Shown here piece by piece: positions 38,014 to 49,531 of a stretch of 64,000 nucleotides of DNA. Every line of letters starts with the position of its first letter. Position 1 is the first letter of the stretch. The position numbers and the translations under genes were made by a program. Location of the stretch: the NCBI RefSeq assembly GCF_000346465.2, contig NC_034014.1, positions 22,082,522-22,146,521 on the forward strand, given 5' to 3'. This stretch comes from Prunus persica (Eukaryota > Streptophyta > Magnoliopsida > Rosales > Rosaceae). Under the pieces are notes generated by a model. That model was not told where the DNA came from, ran no database searches, and saw only the letters and a program-made list of their open reading frames with translations.

Positions 38014-38643
38014 CATACCAGAGAGTGTTGGAGGCCGTTGGATTCTGCCAATGACAAAAAGTGAACCTTTTTCTCTCTGGTGTAGGTAGGTAAGTTACCA
38101 AAAATGAAATATGGCAGAAACTGGAAATGTTGGTAGATATACTTAGATACACATAGCCATGGAAACTCAACACAAATGCAAGATCAGAGCAATGGGTTTT
38201 ATTGGCGAGCCTTCAATGTTTCTTCTTCCCACCTAGATTTGGATCTGGAATCTGGTAATGGAAGTTGGAACTTTGAACTCTTGATTAAAGGATAGAGACA
38301 ATGTAACCAATAAGTTATAGTGACGGAGAAGAGAGGGAGAGAGAGAGTGGGTTTGCTATCCTTTCCCTTCCTTCACAATTTGATAAAAAGGAAACAACAC
38401 CTGGCTTGCGTGATTTATTTAGGGCAAGTGGACGTGTCCCAAATCTGGTCACTTTACAGCTTCAACTTTTTATATACACTTTACGACGTCGTTTTCTGCG
38501 TTTATAAGGGGTTCACAAGCTGCCACGTGTCCTTCTCTAGATCGAAGAACGGTGAATTTAATTTCCTACGCTAAAATGTGGTTCTTTTCTCTCCTTTGCT
38601 CCTTCATCACAACGCTACCAAACCAAGCAAAAACCCCGAAAAA
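37297..38643. promoter_or_regulatory. Divergent promoter region between the Glu-rich gene and NFS1
   Basis: It holds the probable 5' UTR intron of the Glu-rich gene (about 37353-38018, minus) and its GA/CT microsatellite (about 37978-38009). The two genes then diverge over roughly 500 bases. Toward NFS1 there is a perfect 10-bp palindrome, ACGACGTCGT (38483-38492), and a G-box CACGTG at 38524-38529. A TATA-like TTTATATACAC lies near 38468. Which gene uses each element is inferred only from position. Confidence 0.55.
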
Positions 38644-40017
38644 ATGGCTTCGAAGCTTCTGGCTTCCGCTCTCCGCCAAACCCTAACCCCCAAACCCACA
38701 TCAACCGCCTCTCACCTGGCCCGCGCACTCTCCACCGCCGCCGCCGTCGCCGTAGCAGAACCCTACGAAGACGCAGATGGAATTTCAATGAAAGGCGTCA
38801 AAATCTCCGGAAGGCCTCTGTACCTGGACATGCAGGCCACGTCGCCGGTGGACCCCAGGGTCGTCGACGCCATGCTCCCCTACTACCTCACCCGCTACGG
38901 CAACCCCCACTCCCGGACCCACATGTACGGCTGGGAGTCCGACTCGGCCGTCGAAACCGCCCGCGCCCAGATCGCCGATTTAATCGGCTCCTCCCCAAAA
39001 GAAATTGTCTTCACCTCCGGCGCCACCGAGTGCAACAACATCTCCGTCAAGGGCGTCATGCATTTCTACAAAGACAAGAAGCGCCACGTCATCACCACCC
39101 AGACCGAGCACAAGTGCGTTCTCGATTCGTGCCGTCATCTTCAGCAGGAAGGTTTTGATGTCACCTACCTTCCAGTGAAGTCCGATGGGCTTATAGACCT
39201 CGACGAGCTTCGCGCTGCGATTCGGCCCGATACCGGGCTCGTATCGGTCATGGCGGTGAACAATGAGATTGGGGTTATTCAGCCGATGGAGGAAATTGGG
39301 GAAATTTGCAAGGAATTCAAAATTCCTTTCCATACCGACGCTGCTCAGGCCCTTGGGAAGATCCCAATCGAAGTGGACAAATGGAATGTGAGTTTGATGT
39401 CGCTTTCCGGGCACAAGGTTTATGGGCCGAAAGGGGTTGGAGCTCTGTATATGAGGCGGCGGCCGAGAATTCGGGTCGAGCCCCAAATGAATGGAGGTGG
39501 GCAAGAGAGGGGGATTCGAAGTGGCACCGTGCCCACGCCATTGGTTGTAGGGTTTGGTGCGGCGTGTGAGATTGCGAAGAAGGAGATGGAGTATGATCAG
39601 AAGAGGATAACAGAGTTGCAGGAACGAATGCTGAATGGGATTAGGGAAAAGCTTGATTTTGTTGTGGTGAATGGTAGCACCGAGAGACGGTATCCTGGGA
39701 ATTTGAATCTGTCGTTTGCTTACGTGGAAGGGGAGAGCTTGTTAATGGGGTTGAAGGAGGTGGCCGTGTCGAGTGGGAGTGCCTGTACTAGTGCGAGTTT
39801 GGAGCCTTCGTATGTGTTGAGGGCTTTGGGGGTGGATGAGGACATGGCTCATACTTCGATTCGGTTCGGGATTGGACGGTTCACCACGGAGGCAGAGATT
39901 GACCGGGCAGTTCAGCTGACGGTGCTGCAGGTGAAGAAGTTGAGGGATATGAGCCCGCTTTATGAGATGGTGAGGGATGGAATTGATATTAAGAATATTC
40001 AGTGGTCACAGCATTGA
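38644..40017 (+). CDS. NFS1: Cysteine desulfurase NFS1, mitochondrial
   Basis: An intronless frame of 457 aa. NFS1 is a PLP enzyme that removes sulfur from L-cysteine to feed Fe-S cluster assembly with ISD11, ISU and frataxin in the matrix. A presequence ([18 protein letters not shown] ... LARALSTAA, about 1-40) is followed by [20 protein letters not shown], the usual start of the mature enzyme. The PLP Lys is K258 ([10 protein letters not shown]), preceded by TDAAQALGK. The mobile-loop catalytic Cys is C381 ([10 protein letters not shown]). The C-terminus [20 protein letters not shown] is highly conserved. ATG 38644 was chosen because the frame upstream of it (from 38578) has no ATG suited to a presequence. 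Length fits plant NFS1 (about 453 aa). Confidence 0.98.
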   Translation: MASKLLASALRQTLTPKPTSTASHLARALSTAAAVAVAEPYEDADGISMKGVKISGRPLYLDMQATSPVDPRVVDAMLPYYLTRYGNPHSRTHMYGWESDSAVETARAQIADLIGSSPKEIVFTSGATECNNISVKGVMHFYKDKKRHVITTQTEHKCVLDSCRHLQQEGFDVTYLPVKSDGLIDLDELRAAIRPDTGLVSVMAVNNEIGVIQPMEEIGEICKEFKIPFHTDAAQALGKIPIEVDKWNVSLMSLSGHKVYGPKGVGALYMRRRPRIRVEPQMNGGGQERGIRSGTVPTPLVVGFGAACEIAKKEMEYDQKRITELQERMLNGIREKLDFVVVNGSTERRYPGNLNLSFAYVEGESLLMGLKEVAVSSGSACTSASLEPSYVLRALGVDEDMAHTSIRFGIGRFTTEAEIDRAVQLTVLQVKKLRDMSPLYEMVRDGIDIKNIQWSQH

Positions 40018-43000
40018 GGATTTTGTGAGAGGCAGTGGGTGAAGCAGTAAGTATAGATATGCAATCGTGAGCTGCAGCTGATGGAGTAGATGGAGAATTC
40101 GAGGTTCATTTTGCTATCCTTGGTGTAAATGCCTTTGACAACTCTCCATAGTTACTCTATAACGAAATTTTGCAAACACGGTAGTTGTTTTCAGTATTTG
40201 CCTGGCGCTGTTGTGTATCCTTGGCATTTTATATGGGCTAGATAGATGTTGACGATACATTTCTATGTCTGATATGTTATTTTCTTTCTTTGTTTTTTGT
40301 ATCATGTTGAATAAATTATATTGCATTACAGAAAATATTCAATGCGTTATATGATGCATGTGGTGAATGAGTAATGTTTGAATATGGTTGGTAGTTCAAT
40401 TTTTTTATTCTTACGCATTATGCATATATGTGTGGGTATGCACAACAAACAAGATTTCCCCATTGATGAACTGAGTACGATAGAAGATCGCACAAACATA
40501 GGAAATGGTTGCCACCATTCATTTTAGTCTCTTTTCTTGAGTGCTTTAGTTTCGCAATGGTCTCGCAGACTTACAAGTCATCAATACTTCTAAAGTATGT
40601 TATTGTATGTTAGGGTTTATGGACAAGGAACACTTGCAAATGTCAACGAAAGAGTATTTCAGGGTGGTGGTGGTCGTTTCTTAAATGGAATTTTTGTCTG
40701 TCTTGGCTTTTGCTTCTATAATTCTGATAATATTGCCACTTGATCTTCCAGCTTTTGGTATTCAGTTGTTTCCTTAAAGTCTGTCAATTCTTCGTCTCTG
40801 TAAATATTTCAATACTCAATTCAAGAGGACAATGTGCAATACGTGCACTGTTTTCATCTCAGAGAAGATTGTTTATCCCTTCTCTTTATGGTGCCTTGAA
40901 TTGTCTCCTTACTCTGTAAGCTGGGAGTTATAGTGTAGACAACAAGAACCTCATTGCTCATAATACACCTGCAAATGATTTGATTGAGGGCTTTGGCTTT
41001 CTCCAATGATAAGTTTGTAGATGATGCATCATGCATAATTACAACTCCACACTGTTGGTAGTGGTGCTTGCCTTTAACCTGTAAACCAGAATTTGGGTAT
41101 CATATAGAATACACGGTCCCTCTGCAAATTCTTGAAGTGCTATCACCCCAACATTTGTTGGGATTCATCTATTTCTAACTGATCAGTCAGGCCTAAGATG
41201 ATGTTCTGTGGCGTATGTTATATTCATATGATACTTTGAGTTTGATTGATGAGCCTGGTGTATGGCTAATGTTGTTATTTCTTGAAGGGGCCGTCTGTAT
41301 TTGATTGCTGTATGTGTTTTAGTAGCACGAACGAGTGCACTATAACTTACAAGGCCAATATCACTCACCCTGCGGGGCCTTAATTATTGGTTAGGTTAAA
41401 CTGAACTGTTTTCTAGTCTGAGAATCACTTCTCTAATAAAACTCCAGCAAATGTTGGGTTAACATCTCCAAGACCTGGATCACAAGTTCACAACTAGGTG
41501 GGTTATACTCGAGCAAAGCCAGCCCCTTGTTTCATCCCAAATGAAGCTAATTCATGAGCTACTGTGCTATCTCAAGCTGTGTTACAGTTAACTTTCATCT
41601 ACCTCATCTGGGCACCGACACAGCAAGTTGGTGACTAAAACCCCAATGTATCTGCCACTTCCGGTGCGGTTTACAGAGATGGTTGCTTGCCAGCTTGTGA
41701 AGTACTTGTTTATCCTTATTACTACCCTAGCTACACCACCATCGCTTGAAACACTTGAGCTTCATGCCTCCTCTTCCCAACACTTGCTTGGTAGCAGTTC
41801 TCGTCTTAGTAGGGGCGGAGAGGATGATGGCCCTTATTGGGGAACCTGAATAAATCCAGTCTCTTTTTTAAGCAAGTAAAAAAATTTCTTAAAAACAAAG
41901 GGCGTCGATATCAATTTGTGGTGAAAAAGGGGATCAATAGATGCAACCCCTTTGCCTTTGGATTGAATAAGAGTGGGGGTGTTGCCTTTGTGGAAGAGGC
42001 CAAAAAGGTCCAATTCTAGCGAAACAGAGTTGAATTATTTTCCAATCCACAGGGGACCACTTCTTCAACTTAGAAGCTGATTGCACTAACAAACATAACA
42101 TCATTTAAGTTTGGAAATCACTTTAATTTTAATATCCCATAGATTTGAAATAAACTGAGGCAGAGATTTTGATTTTCTTCTAATACTTTTGCTCATCCCA
42201 AATGCCTTCTAAATTATGTTTAATTCATTCCCAAATGGGATCCTAATGCAAACCTAGAAGTTTATTCATCTGCTTGGTTGTCTTGCCTCCATCGCATCGG
42301 TAGCATGGTATATTTGTATTTGAAGATCTAAACCCAGGAAGCTTTTATGCTATTATTCTGCTCTAAATTGTCTTTTCTATTGATGTGTCTCGGTTCACCT
42401 GCCACCGGAGAATCTAAGAATATTGTGGCAGTGGGGGTTCCCCATGCCAGATAATTTTATGCTTACCCAATTCTGATTTGAATTGTGTTTGGTTGCGCTT
42501 TCAGGCCTAAACTTGCGTTGCTCCCCATCCCATGAAATGAAAGTGCCCTAACGGAGAGGCTGTTACACTAGTTACCATGGATAGTGACTGGGGAGCGGCC
42601 TATCCCTACTGCAACTTTTGATTGTTGGAAGACGTTTTGTCCATGCCCTACGGATGGAGAAGTTTCAATGTGTGTGTGTTTTTTTTTTTTTTGGGGTTTG
42701 GTGGTTGTGACATGAAAAAAAGCGCAAAAAACTTGGGAGAATGAATGAGGGATGGAGAAGTTTCAATGTGATTGTTTGCACCAACCAACATTCTCATCTC
42801 ATTTTTGAATTGCACGTGAATTATAGAGTTTCAAGGCAAGGCTTTTGCCCAAACAAGATAAGCTGCTGCTGCGCACATAGAAATTAAAACTTTTCTTTTT
42901 ACGTGAATGATTTGTTAATTTTCTCTGTGTGTATGTGTTATTTTCTCGATGAAAGAAGGACCACTGCAGAAGAAAAAAAAAAAAAGTTGTGACTTTTTTA

Positions 43001-43989
43001 TTATCTCCAAGTGTTTTCTCACAGTAATGTCCATGCCATTGTGGTTCCCATGGAGTGATAAAAAATTCTAAGCGAGTAATGAACTTAGAAACTCAAGACG
43101 TTATTATAAGAAATGAAAAATATCACTAAATTAAAAGTTAATTAATTCTCATAATTACTATTCATTTACATAGTCTAAAATGTTAATGCTAAATATAGCA
43201 CGACATAATTATAAACCATGTTAAGCATGTTACTATGCACAAATTAGCTCAAGTGTAATGGACGTGTTGCATGACACATTTCTTATCATTGCTAACAATT
43301 CAAAGGAAAGCCAAAGGGGCCAAAGCTCCTTTTGGACAAGCTGTTAGTTGCAAACTAACTACAAAATTTTACGTCAGCAAAAATATGGTTAAAGTGGAAT
43401 AGAGCATCTTGGGAAATGCAAAGTGCACTTTTGGCCATAAAAAGATCGCAGTTTAAGTGGTAAATGGGTGTTTTGTTACGCTACGTTACCTCTGTAAATT
43501 CCAACGTCTAATTCTTGGGAACAACGGAACGGTAGCGTGGCGAAAAGGTAAAAATCTCACAAATTTGCAAAAATGTCCTGCATTGCGTTGTCCATCTCCT
43601 CCTTTCTCATCTCTCATCATCAGTTTTGTGCACAAAACAAGGCCGCAGTAGCAATGTAATTGTCACTTTCCATCATACAAAAATCAAGAAGAAAAAAAAC
43701 AGAAAAAAGGAAAAAAAAGAAAAAGAAATCAGGGTCCAATCCAAGCCTCCAACTTCCAAGCAATGATATTTGCATTAAGTATATATGCTAATCAGAGATG
43801 TCAGACAGAGCTAATAAAAACAGGGGAATTACATGGCCAAAGGAACCGATATTTAAACTTTTTTTTTTTTTTTTTGGGGGTAGTAAGATCATAATTATGC
43901 TCCATTTACAGGATCCAAAAATGGGTTATGCTCCATAACCTATAAATTAACCATAATTAATTATAATTACAAAAAGTTAATCATCATGA
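40018..43989. other. Gene-free region between NFS1 and the EPFL2-like gene
   Basis: The NFS1 3' UTR occupies the first few hundred bases. The short frames at 41628-42019 (with TPMYLPLPVRFTEMVACQ) have no family signature, and the flanking sequence has no splice sites that join them. T tracts lie at about 42679-42692 and 43858-43876. I see no gene. Confidence 0.45.
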
Positions 43990-44513
43990 TCAGGGGTTGA
44001 AGATGGAGTTTCCACATTTGCATTTCCAGCTCATGGGCTTGTAGTTGCTGGAGTTTTCATCACCTCTGGCATAAGCAATGGTGGATGCAACAGAAGAGGA
44101 GTTTTTGTTGCTTGATTTGAGTTGGGGGTTTGCAGGCACTTGAATGGCCTCACAGTGCCCACATGAACTGCACCTTCTCTCACACCTTGGAGGCCTTGAA
44201 CCTATCTGCCCTCTTACAATCGCTTTCTTCTCTTCATTTCCTGCCTACCCAACCATACAAAAACACCAGAAAGACAAATTTTTAATGCATTGAATTCTTC
44301 TAAAACTCACAGGTGTTTGATGAAAGTTCAAAGAGAAAGCATTGCACTAGTATATGAAGAGTAATCAATATATAGTTGTAAACCCACCTGGGAAATGCCA
44401 ACCCTGTTGTGAATTGCTCTACCTTCAGCCATGAATCTCAACTGGGTTAACTGGGTTGAGCTCAGAATCAAGAGAAACAGAAGAGAAATTGTGTGATGGT
44501 GTAAGCAAGCCAT
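43990..44513 (-). CDS. EPFL2: Secreted EPF-like cysteine-rich peptide, EPFL2 type
   Basis: Two exons on the minus strand (44513-44388 and 44244-43990) encode 126 aa. A signal peptide (MACLHHHTISLLFLLILSST) is followed by a propeptide. The mature region has GQIGSRPPRCERRC, SSCGHCEAIQVP and YKPMSWKCKCG, with six cysteines in the EPF pattern. EPFL peptides bind ERECTA-family receptors; EPFL2 shapes leaf margin and ovule spacing. RGQIGSRPPRCERRCxxCGHCEA and the ending FNP favour EPFL2 over other members. Phase-0 splicing needs the first of two nearby AG sites (GTAG|GCAG|G); using the second would shift the frame into a stop. A GA microsatellite lies just upstream in the leader. Confidence 0.9.
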
Positions 44514-44554
44514 TTAAGTGGAAATGGAGAGGAAGCTTTGAGAGTTTTGAGAGT

Positions 44555-44557
<3 letters not shown>

Positions 44558-44600
<43 letters not shown>
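44558..44600 (-). repeat. GA/CT microsatellite in the EPFL2-like leader
   Basis: A GA run on the plus strand (CT in the sense of the gene) begins 45 bases upstream of the EPFL2-like start codon. Before it, GAGAGTTTT is repeated twice. It probably lies in the 5' UTR or core promoter. Confidence 0.88.
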
Positions 44601-44603
<3 letters not shown>

Positions 44604-45940
44604 GACTAAAATGTGTGGGGGGCAATTTAATAGATGTGAAAAGTGTATATATTGTGTTGTAAAAGCAATTAGAGGATCAGTAACAGAATGACAGGTTAAT
44701 ATATGTATATATAGAGTTATATAGAAGTAGGTTTAATTCAGTGAGAAGTAGCAGTGGGATTTTTGAGGTGACTGAACATGGATACTTGGATGGACAAATG
44801 AGAAAATGCAGAGGCAAAAGAAGCAAGAAAAGGGAGCTATGAAAAGAGAATAAATCTCAACCTCGATTTGGGAGACCAACTACTGCACTGCACACACAAC
44901 AAACAAACAAAGATTTACACAAACAGAGGAGGAGGACAAGGAACCCAAACAGCAAAACACCACAAAAACAAATTAACAACCCCACAAGATATGAGGAGAT
45001 GGGATCCAGTTCCTGCTAAAAAACGTGGATTTACAGCTGTGGTTTTTTGGGCTTTCGCTTTCCTTGAAAATTTGAGACTTCTTTTTCTTCTTCTTTTTCG
45101 TACCATTTATTATTTAAAGGGTTTTCATTTTAACCAAGTTTTGTTTCTGGGATTTCTTGTTGCGGTTGGTCTGAGCAGTCCTACCTAATCACGCCATATC
45201 CTTATCTCTCTCTCTGTGTGTATATATAAAGATATATGTGTATGTATGTATATCTGTGTGTGTGAGAGGACATTGTACTCTCACTCACCCACTCATTGAG
45301 CTCTTTTCAATCATGATAGTGTAATCACATTCACATGTCCCGAATCGAAATGCTCAGTTTTCATCATTCATTTTAAATCACATTCCCTTTTATTTTTATT
45401 TTTTTTTCTACTTATTTGAATCACATTCGTTATCAACTTTTTACCGCCAAAATGTGAGCTTCATTATATTATTTTTGGCCAATGAAAATGAAACTTGCAT
45501 TATCAAGCCCAGAATATGGTACAATTACACAACGTATTGATCGGAAGGAAAACTTTTACCAATGCCACCTGAATTGTTAGAAAGTGCTACTTGAAGAAAA
45601 AAACTGAAGCAATGTCACCCAATTAAATTTTTTGTTGTAATGTGTCATTTATGACCAACTTCATTAACTTTTATGATAAAACAAAACTATATATGCCTCG
45701 CAGGTGATCCTTCAAAACGAATACCAAGCAAACAGATTACGTGCAAACCACACACAACTTTTTGGAAGAAATTAGGTTATAGGTAGCTGATGCAGATAAA
45801 TAGTCATTAAAGTTTATGGGGCATTTGAATTAAAAGCATTAATAAGTTCAATGCATGAACGTTTTGTTTTGGCTTCTAATAAATTCTATGTATTTGGAAT
45901 GAAATAGCTAGAGTCGTAATTATTTGGATGAGCTTAATGT

Positions 45941-46009
45941 ACTCCAATTTTATCCACTTACACTCCTTTTTTGGTTATAAAATGGAGTGTAAGTGGATAA
46001 AATTGGAGT
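45941..46009. repeat. Perfect 26-bp inverted repeat with a 17-bp loop
   Basis: Left arm 45941-45966 (ACTCCAATTT...ACACTCC) and right arm 45984-46009 are exact reverse complements, separated by TTTTTTGGTTATAAAAT. The G-U pair beyond the arms could extend it slightly. It could be a short fold-back MITE core or a hairpin RNA. Confidence 0.9.
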
Positions 46010-46710
46010 GAGGAAATCACCACTCAATTAGGTGCTAGTTCAATGTATGCAATGAGAGATTAAGTCTTTAAATTCTTGTATGCTCATATTTCTCAAAGGA
46101 GTTGTTGAGAATTGAAATTGAAAACAAAGAGAGTATTTTCTCATCTTTGCTCATAATCTAGGTATTCTTAGAATTAACGAATTTGAGTATTTTATTCTAT
46201 CTTTTATGCCAAGTTTCGGTTATTCTTAGACTAAACGGGGCTTGGTGGTTCGTGGGTCGTGTTTTCCAACATCCTTACTTGAGTGCCGCTGCATCAGTAG
46301 CACATTGCCAAATCGACCATCACTCTTGCTAGTAGATCTGTAGCTGCCACAAGAAGACTAAAAATCATAGGATAGGGCAAAGGACTCACTAGTATGGGAG
46401 TTGAAAAGGTCCTGAATTCGAGTCTTAGCATATGTGTAGTGTGTCTAAGTTTGGTATATTATCGCCCCTGCTAATAGAAAGGTCTTTTATAAATAAATAA
46501 AAAACTCATAGGAGAGGTGAACGCGTGAGCCTTGAAAGTGGGTTTGAGGAGGATGGAGCTGGAGCATCAAGTGTTAGGACCTAATATCCCACATTAGAGA
46601 GAAAGGGGATGCTATCTCGATTTGAATTAATAACACGCATATCATTCACAATTTTCAACTCATTCAAAATGCAATTCATTCACGAAATCGTCCTTCTAAG
46701 AAGAAAAATG

Positions 46711-46870
46711 GCTGCCAATTGGGTAAAGCCCAGTGAAAAAAGACATTGACTTGCAGATTAGTGGTCTCAAGTTTGAACTCCCATGACACTGTGGTGTGTG
46801 TATGTGAGAAACCCCCCTCCACTGCAGCTTAGACTATCGCTTGCATGACAAAAAAAAGGACAAAAAAAAA
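46711..46870 (+). mobile_element. SINE-like repeat, copy C
   Basis: A plus-oriented copy of the family at 28-153. AAGCCCAGTG (A-box region) is followed by AGTGGTCTCAAGTTTGAACTC (B box), then CATGACACTGTGG and CTTAGACTATCGCTTG, and an A-rich tail (AAAAAAAGGACAAAAAAAAAA). No clean target-site duplication was resolved. Confidence 0.6.
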
Positions 46871-47623
46871 AAGAAAAAGAAAGAGGAGAAATGGCCATTC
46901 TCATGGATGGGCTTATTTGCACAGTTCCAAATGGCATAAAAGGTATTGCCCAAATGAAAAGTTCCAGGCCCAATTGCGAAGGCTATGGCCCAATAGCTAA
47001 CACCAACCAACACGCAAGTTGACAACTTCCGCAAATGGCCATTGCCGCTAACGAACACGTTCTGAGCTGTGAAATTCTTGCACCGCTGAAACCGCAAAGC
47101 ATCCATCTACGTCTACCCACCGAAAACCAAAAGGAGCCCAAACCGCCACCAACCAAACTCTCAAACCAGGGGCTCTCGGAAAAGAAAACGATAGAACAAA
47201 TTTAATTTAACAATGGGAAACCAGAGCCCAGCTGCTAAGATTAGTCATATCCAGCCAACAAAATGAAAAAAAGAATAGAATTTAGTTACAGATAGAGATA
47301 GAGAGATACATTATACAGACGCACATAGACAGAGACAGAGACACACAGCAGAGAGAGAGAGAGAGAGAGCTTCGATTCCTTTCTTCTTTGTCAGATTTCC
47401 AGAAACGGTTTTCATATTCCCAAATTCTTTCATTCTCATCCTCAATTTCCCAACCTCACCCCACCATTTATTTTATTCATTTTCTTCCTTTATTAAAAAA
47501 AGGGGAAAGAGAAGTCGTCCAAATCTGTGTACCTTTTGCTTTACTATATATATATATATATATACATATATTCTGCGAGGTTTTGGTCCACAAGGACTCA
47601 AAGCTCTGTGATTTACATCTAAA

Positions 47624-49531
47624 ATGGCGACGTCGGCTCAGCTCCGGCTCATGTCCGATCTCAGAACCATAACAAGCGAGCCTCCTGAGGTAAATTCCTT
47701 TCGTATCATTTTTCATGGAGGCTTCAAATTAAGCTCAAATTCCTATCAAATTCAATCTGAATTTAGTGAATTTCATTTGGGTTGTTTGTGTTGCAGGGTT
47801 GCAGCGCCAGCCCTCTGTCCGATGATAACCTGATGGTGTGGAGCGCCACCATATTTGGGCCCGAGGAGAGCCCCTGGGAAGGTAGTAGATAGATCTGTTC
47901 AATTTTATTATTATTATTATTATTTGGAAATTTGAGTTTTTATGTGCAAATGGAATATTCAGGTGGTGCTTTCAGCTTGAGGTTAACATTTGGTGAACGT
48001 TACCCCGAGAAGCCGCCTCGGGTTCGATTTACCTCCGAAATGTTCCATCCAAATGGTAAGTTTGATAAATCTTTTATCTATCTATTTGCAATGAATTCCC
48101 TTCTATATCTATGTTTTCATTTAAGATTCCATTATATAAGCATACCTCGCTGTGCAATTCAAAGTTAGCAACTACAGAACCCGAAAGCTTAAACTTTAAG
48201 CCTTGCAACTTAACTTGTAAGTCTGCTACAATCTTCTCTTGTAGATAGGGATTAATCAATCTGGTCTTCACCTGTATAGTTATAGATCAAGTCTGGTACA
48301 ATTAAGTGTGTAAGTGTCTATTAATTGATTCACATCAATACCATCCATGAAAGTGCCCGAATGTTCAATTCCATTGGATCCCAAAAACTAAAACTTTTAG
48401 AGAACGAATCAACAATGCATATCAAGCTAACAACAATGAGAAGCCTAAATTGAATTGATTTGGAATTATTAGAGGTTTTTGGTCCTCTTTCAGAAATAAG
48501 CTATGCTGCATGACATTTCAAGTCCCTAGTTTGAAGTTTTACATGCCATCAAAGAGGCTATTTACGCACTTGTTTGCACTGCTGCAAACAAATATACAAT
48601 GCAAACTTATTGTAGTAGTCCGAGGAGTGGTCTATCTTCAGTAGTCTAAAGACCATGGGTTTTCCCCTCTTGATATCCTATGAAGAAGAGTATAGCTGGT
48701 CCACTGTTATTCGACCACCATTAACAATTTAGATCTAGATTGGATATACAGTTTCCTGTATGCTTCTAAACTTTCAAGAACTTGGCATAATGATGTAGAG
48801 GTTTAACAATAGGCCTCTTCTTGTTTGTATACTGATTAGAAGTTTATTCCTTGAATGGGATCAGAAGTTGAATTATGGGTATTGTGTATGATGATCCTAT
48901 CATCTTTTGTTCTTGAATAAATCATCGGAGTTGCTTAAAAATAGTTGGGGTATATTGGTTTCATGTACGTCCAACAAAGAGGGTTTCTTAAATTAATAGT
49001 ATAGATGAGCACTTGTTGCAGTTTATTGACATATCTACATTTCTACATTTGTACGTTTTTTTTCTTTCAAGAGAAAAAGAAACTTCACTGATTACTTATG
49101 TGGTTTATGCAGTTTATCATGATGGTACACTGTGCATGGATATAATTCAGGATGCTTGGTCACCCTGCCACAATGTATCTACGATTTTGACATCTATTCA
49201 AGTAATTTTCAAATCACACAACTCATTTACTTATCTCCCATAGTCATAATACATGAGGATAACGCTGGTTTACTGATATATAAACTGTTGCAGTCGCTTC
49301 TCACGGATCCAAATCCTGCAAGTCCGGCAAACATTGAGGCCGCTCACATGTATCAGCATGACATACAAGCTTACAACAAGTTTGTGAACATATTATTTGG
49401 GCTTTTCTTTATTTTTTTTTCTTTTTCTGAACGATTTTCTTTCTATTTCTATCTACTTAATCTGACTCTTCTCCTTGGCAATTTGTAGGAGGGTACGCCG
49501 CTGTGCTCGTCATTCCATTGATTCCTTGTAG
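47624..49531 (+). CDS. RAD6-like ubiquitin-conjugating enzyme E2, divergent
   Basis: Six exons (47624-47689, 47797-47881, 47963-48055, 49113-49201, 49294-49379, 49489-49531) encode 153 aa, the usual length of a RAD6/UBC2-type E2. Visible features are LMSDLRTITSEPPEGC at the N-terminus, FGPEESPWEGGAF, the HPN motif at 79-81 (FHPNVYHDG), catalytic Cys89 (GTLCMDIIQDAWSP), and ILTSIQSLLTDPNP with PANIEAA. Intron phases are consistent. Such enzymes transfer ubiquitin to substrates such as histone H2B with a RING partner. The sequence departs from the nearly invariant plant UBC1-3 in many positions and ends RRCARHSIDSL in place of the RAD6 acidic tail. It is therefore probably a diverged RAD6-like paralogue. 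Confidence 0.92.

Larger units (their letters stand above)
44601..47623. other. Intergenic DNA before the E2 gene
   Basis: No gene seen. It holds a perfect hairpin (45941-46009), a SINE copy (46711-46870) and another SINE-like stretch at about 46372-46500 (GGTCCTGAATTCGAGTC box). At 46572-46605 there is a Copia-LTR-like start (TGTTAGGACCTAATATCCCA). The E2 promoter/leader, with a GA run at about 47348-47368 and a TA run at about 47545-47563, completes the stretch. Confidence 0.5.

Noticed and set aside
44868..45188. 106-codon plus-strand frame upstream of EPFL2
   Set aside because: It lies in the probable promoter of the opposite-strand gene; composition is low-complexity and no domain is seen.
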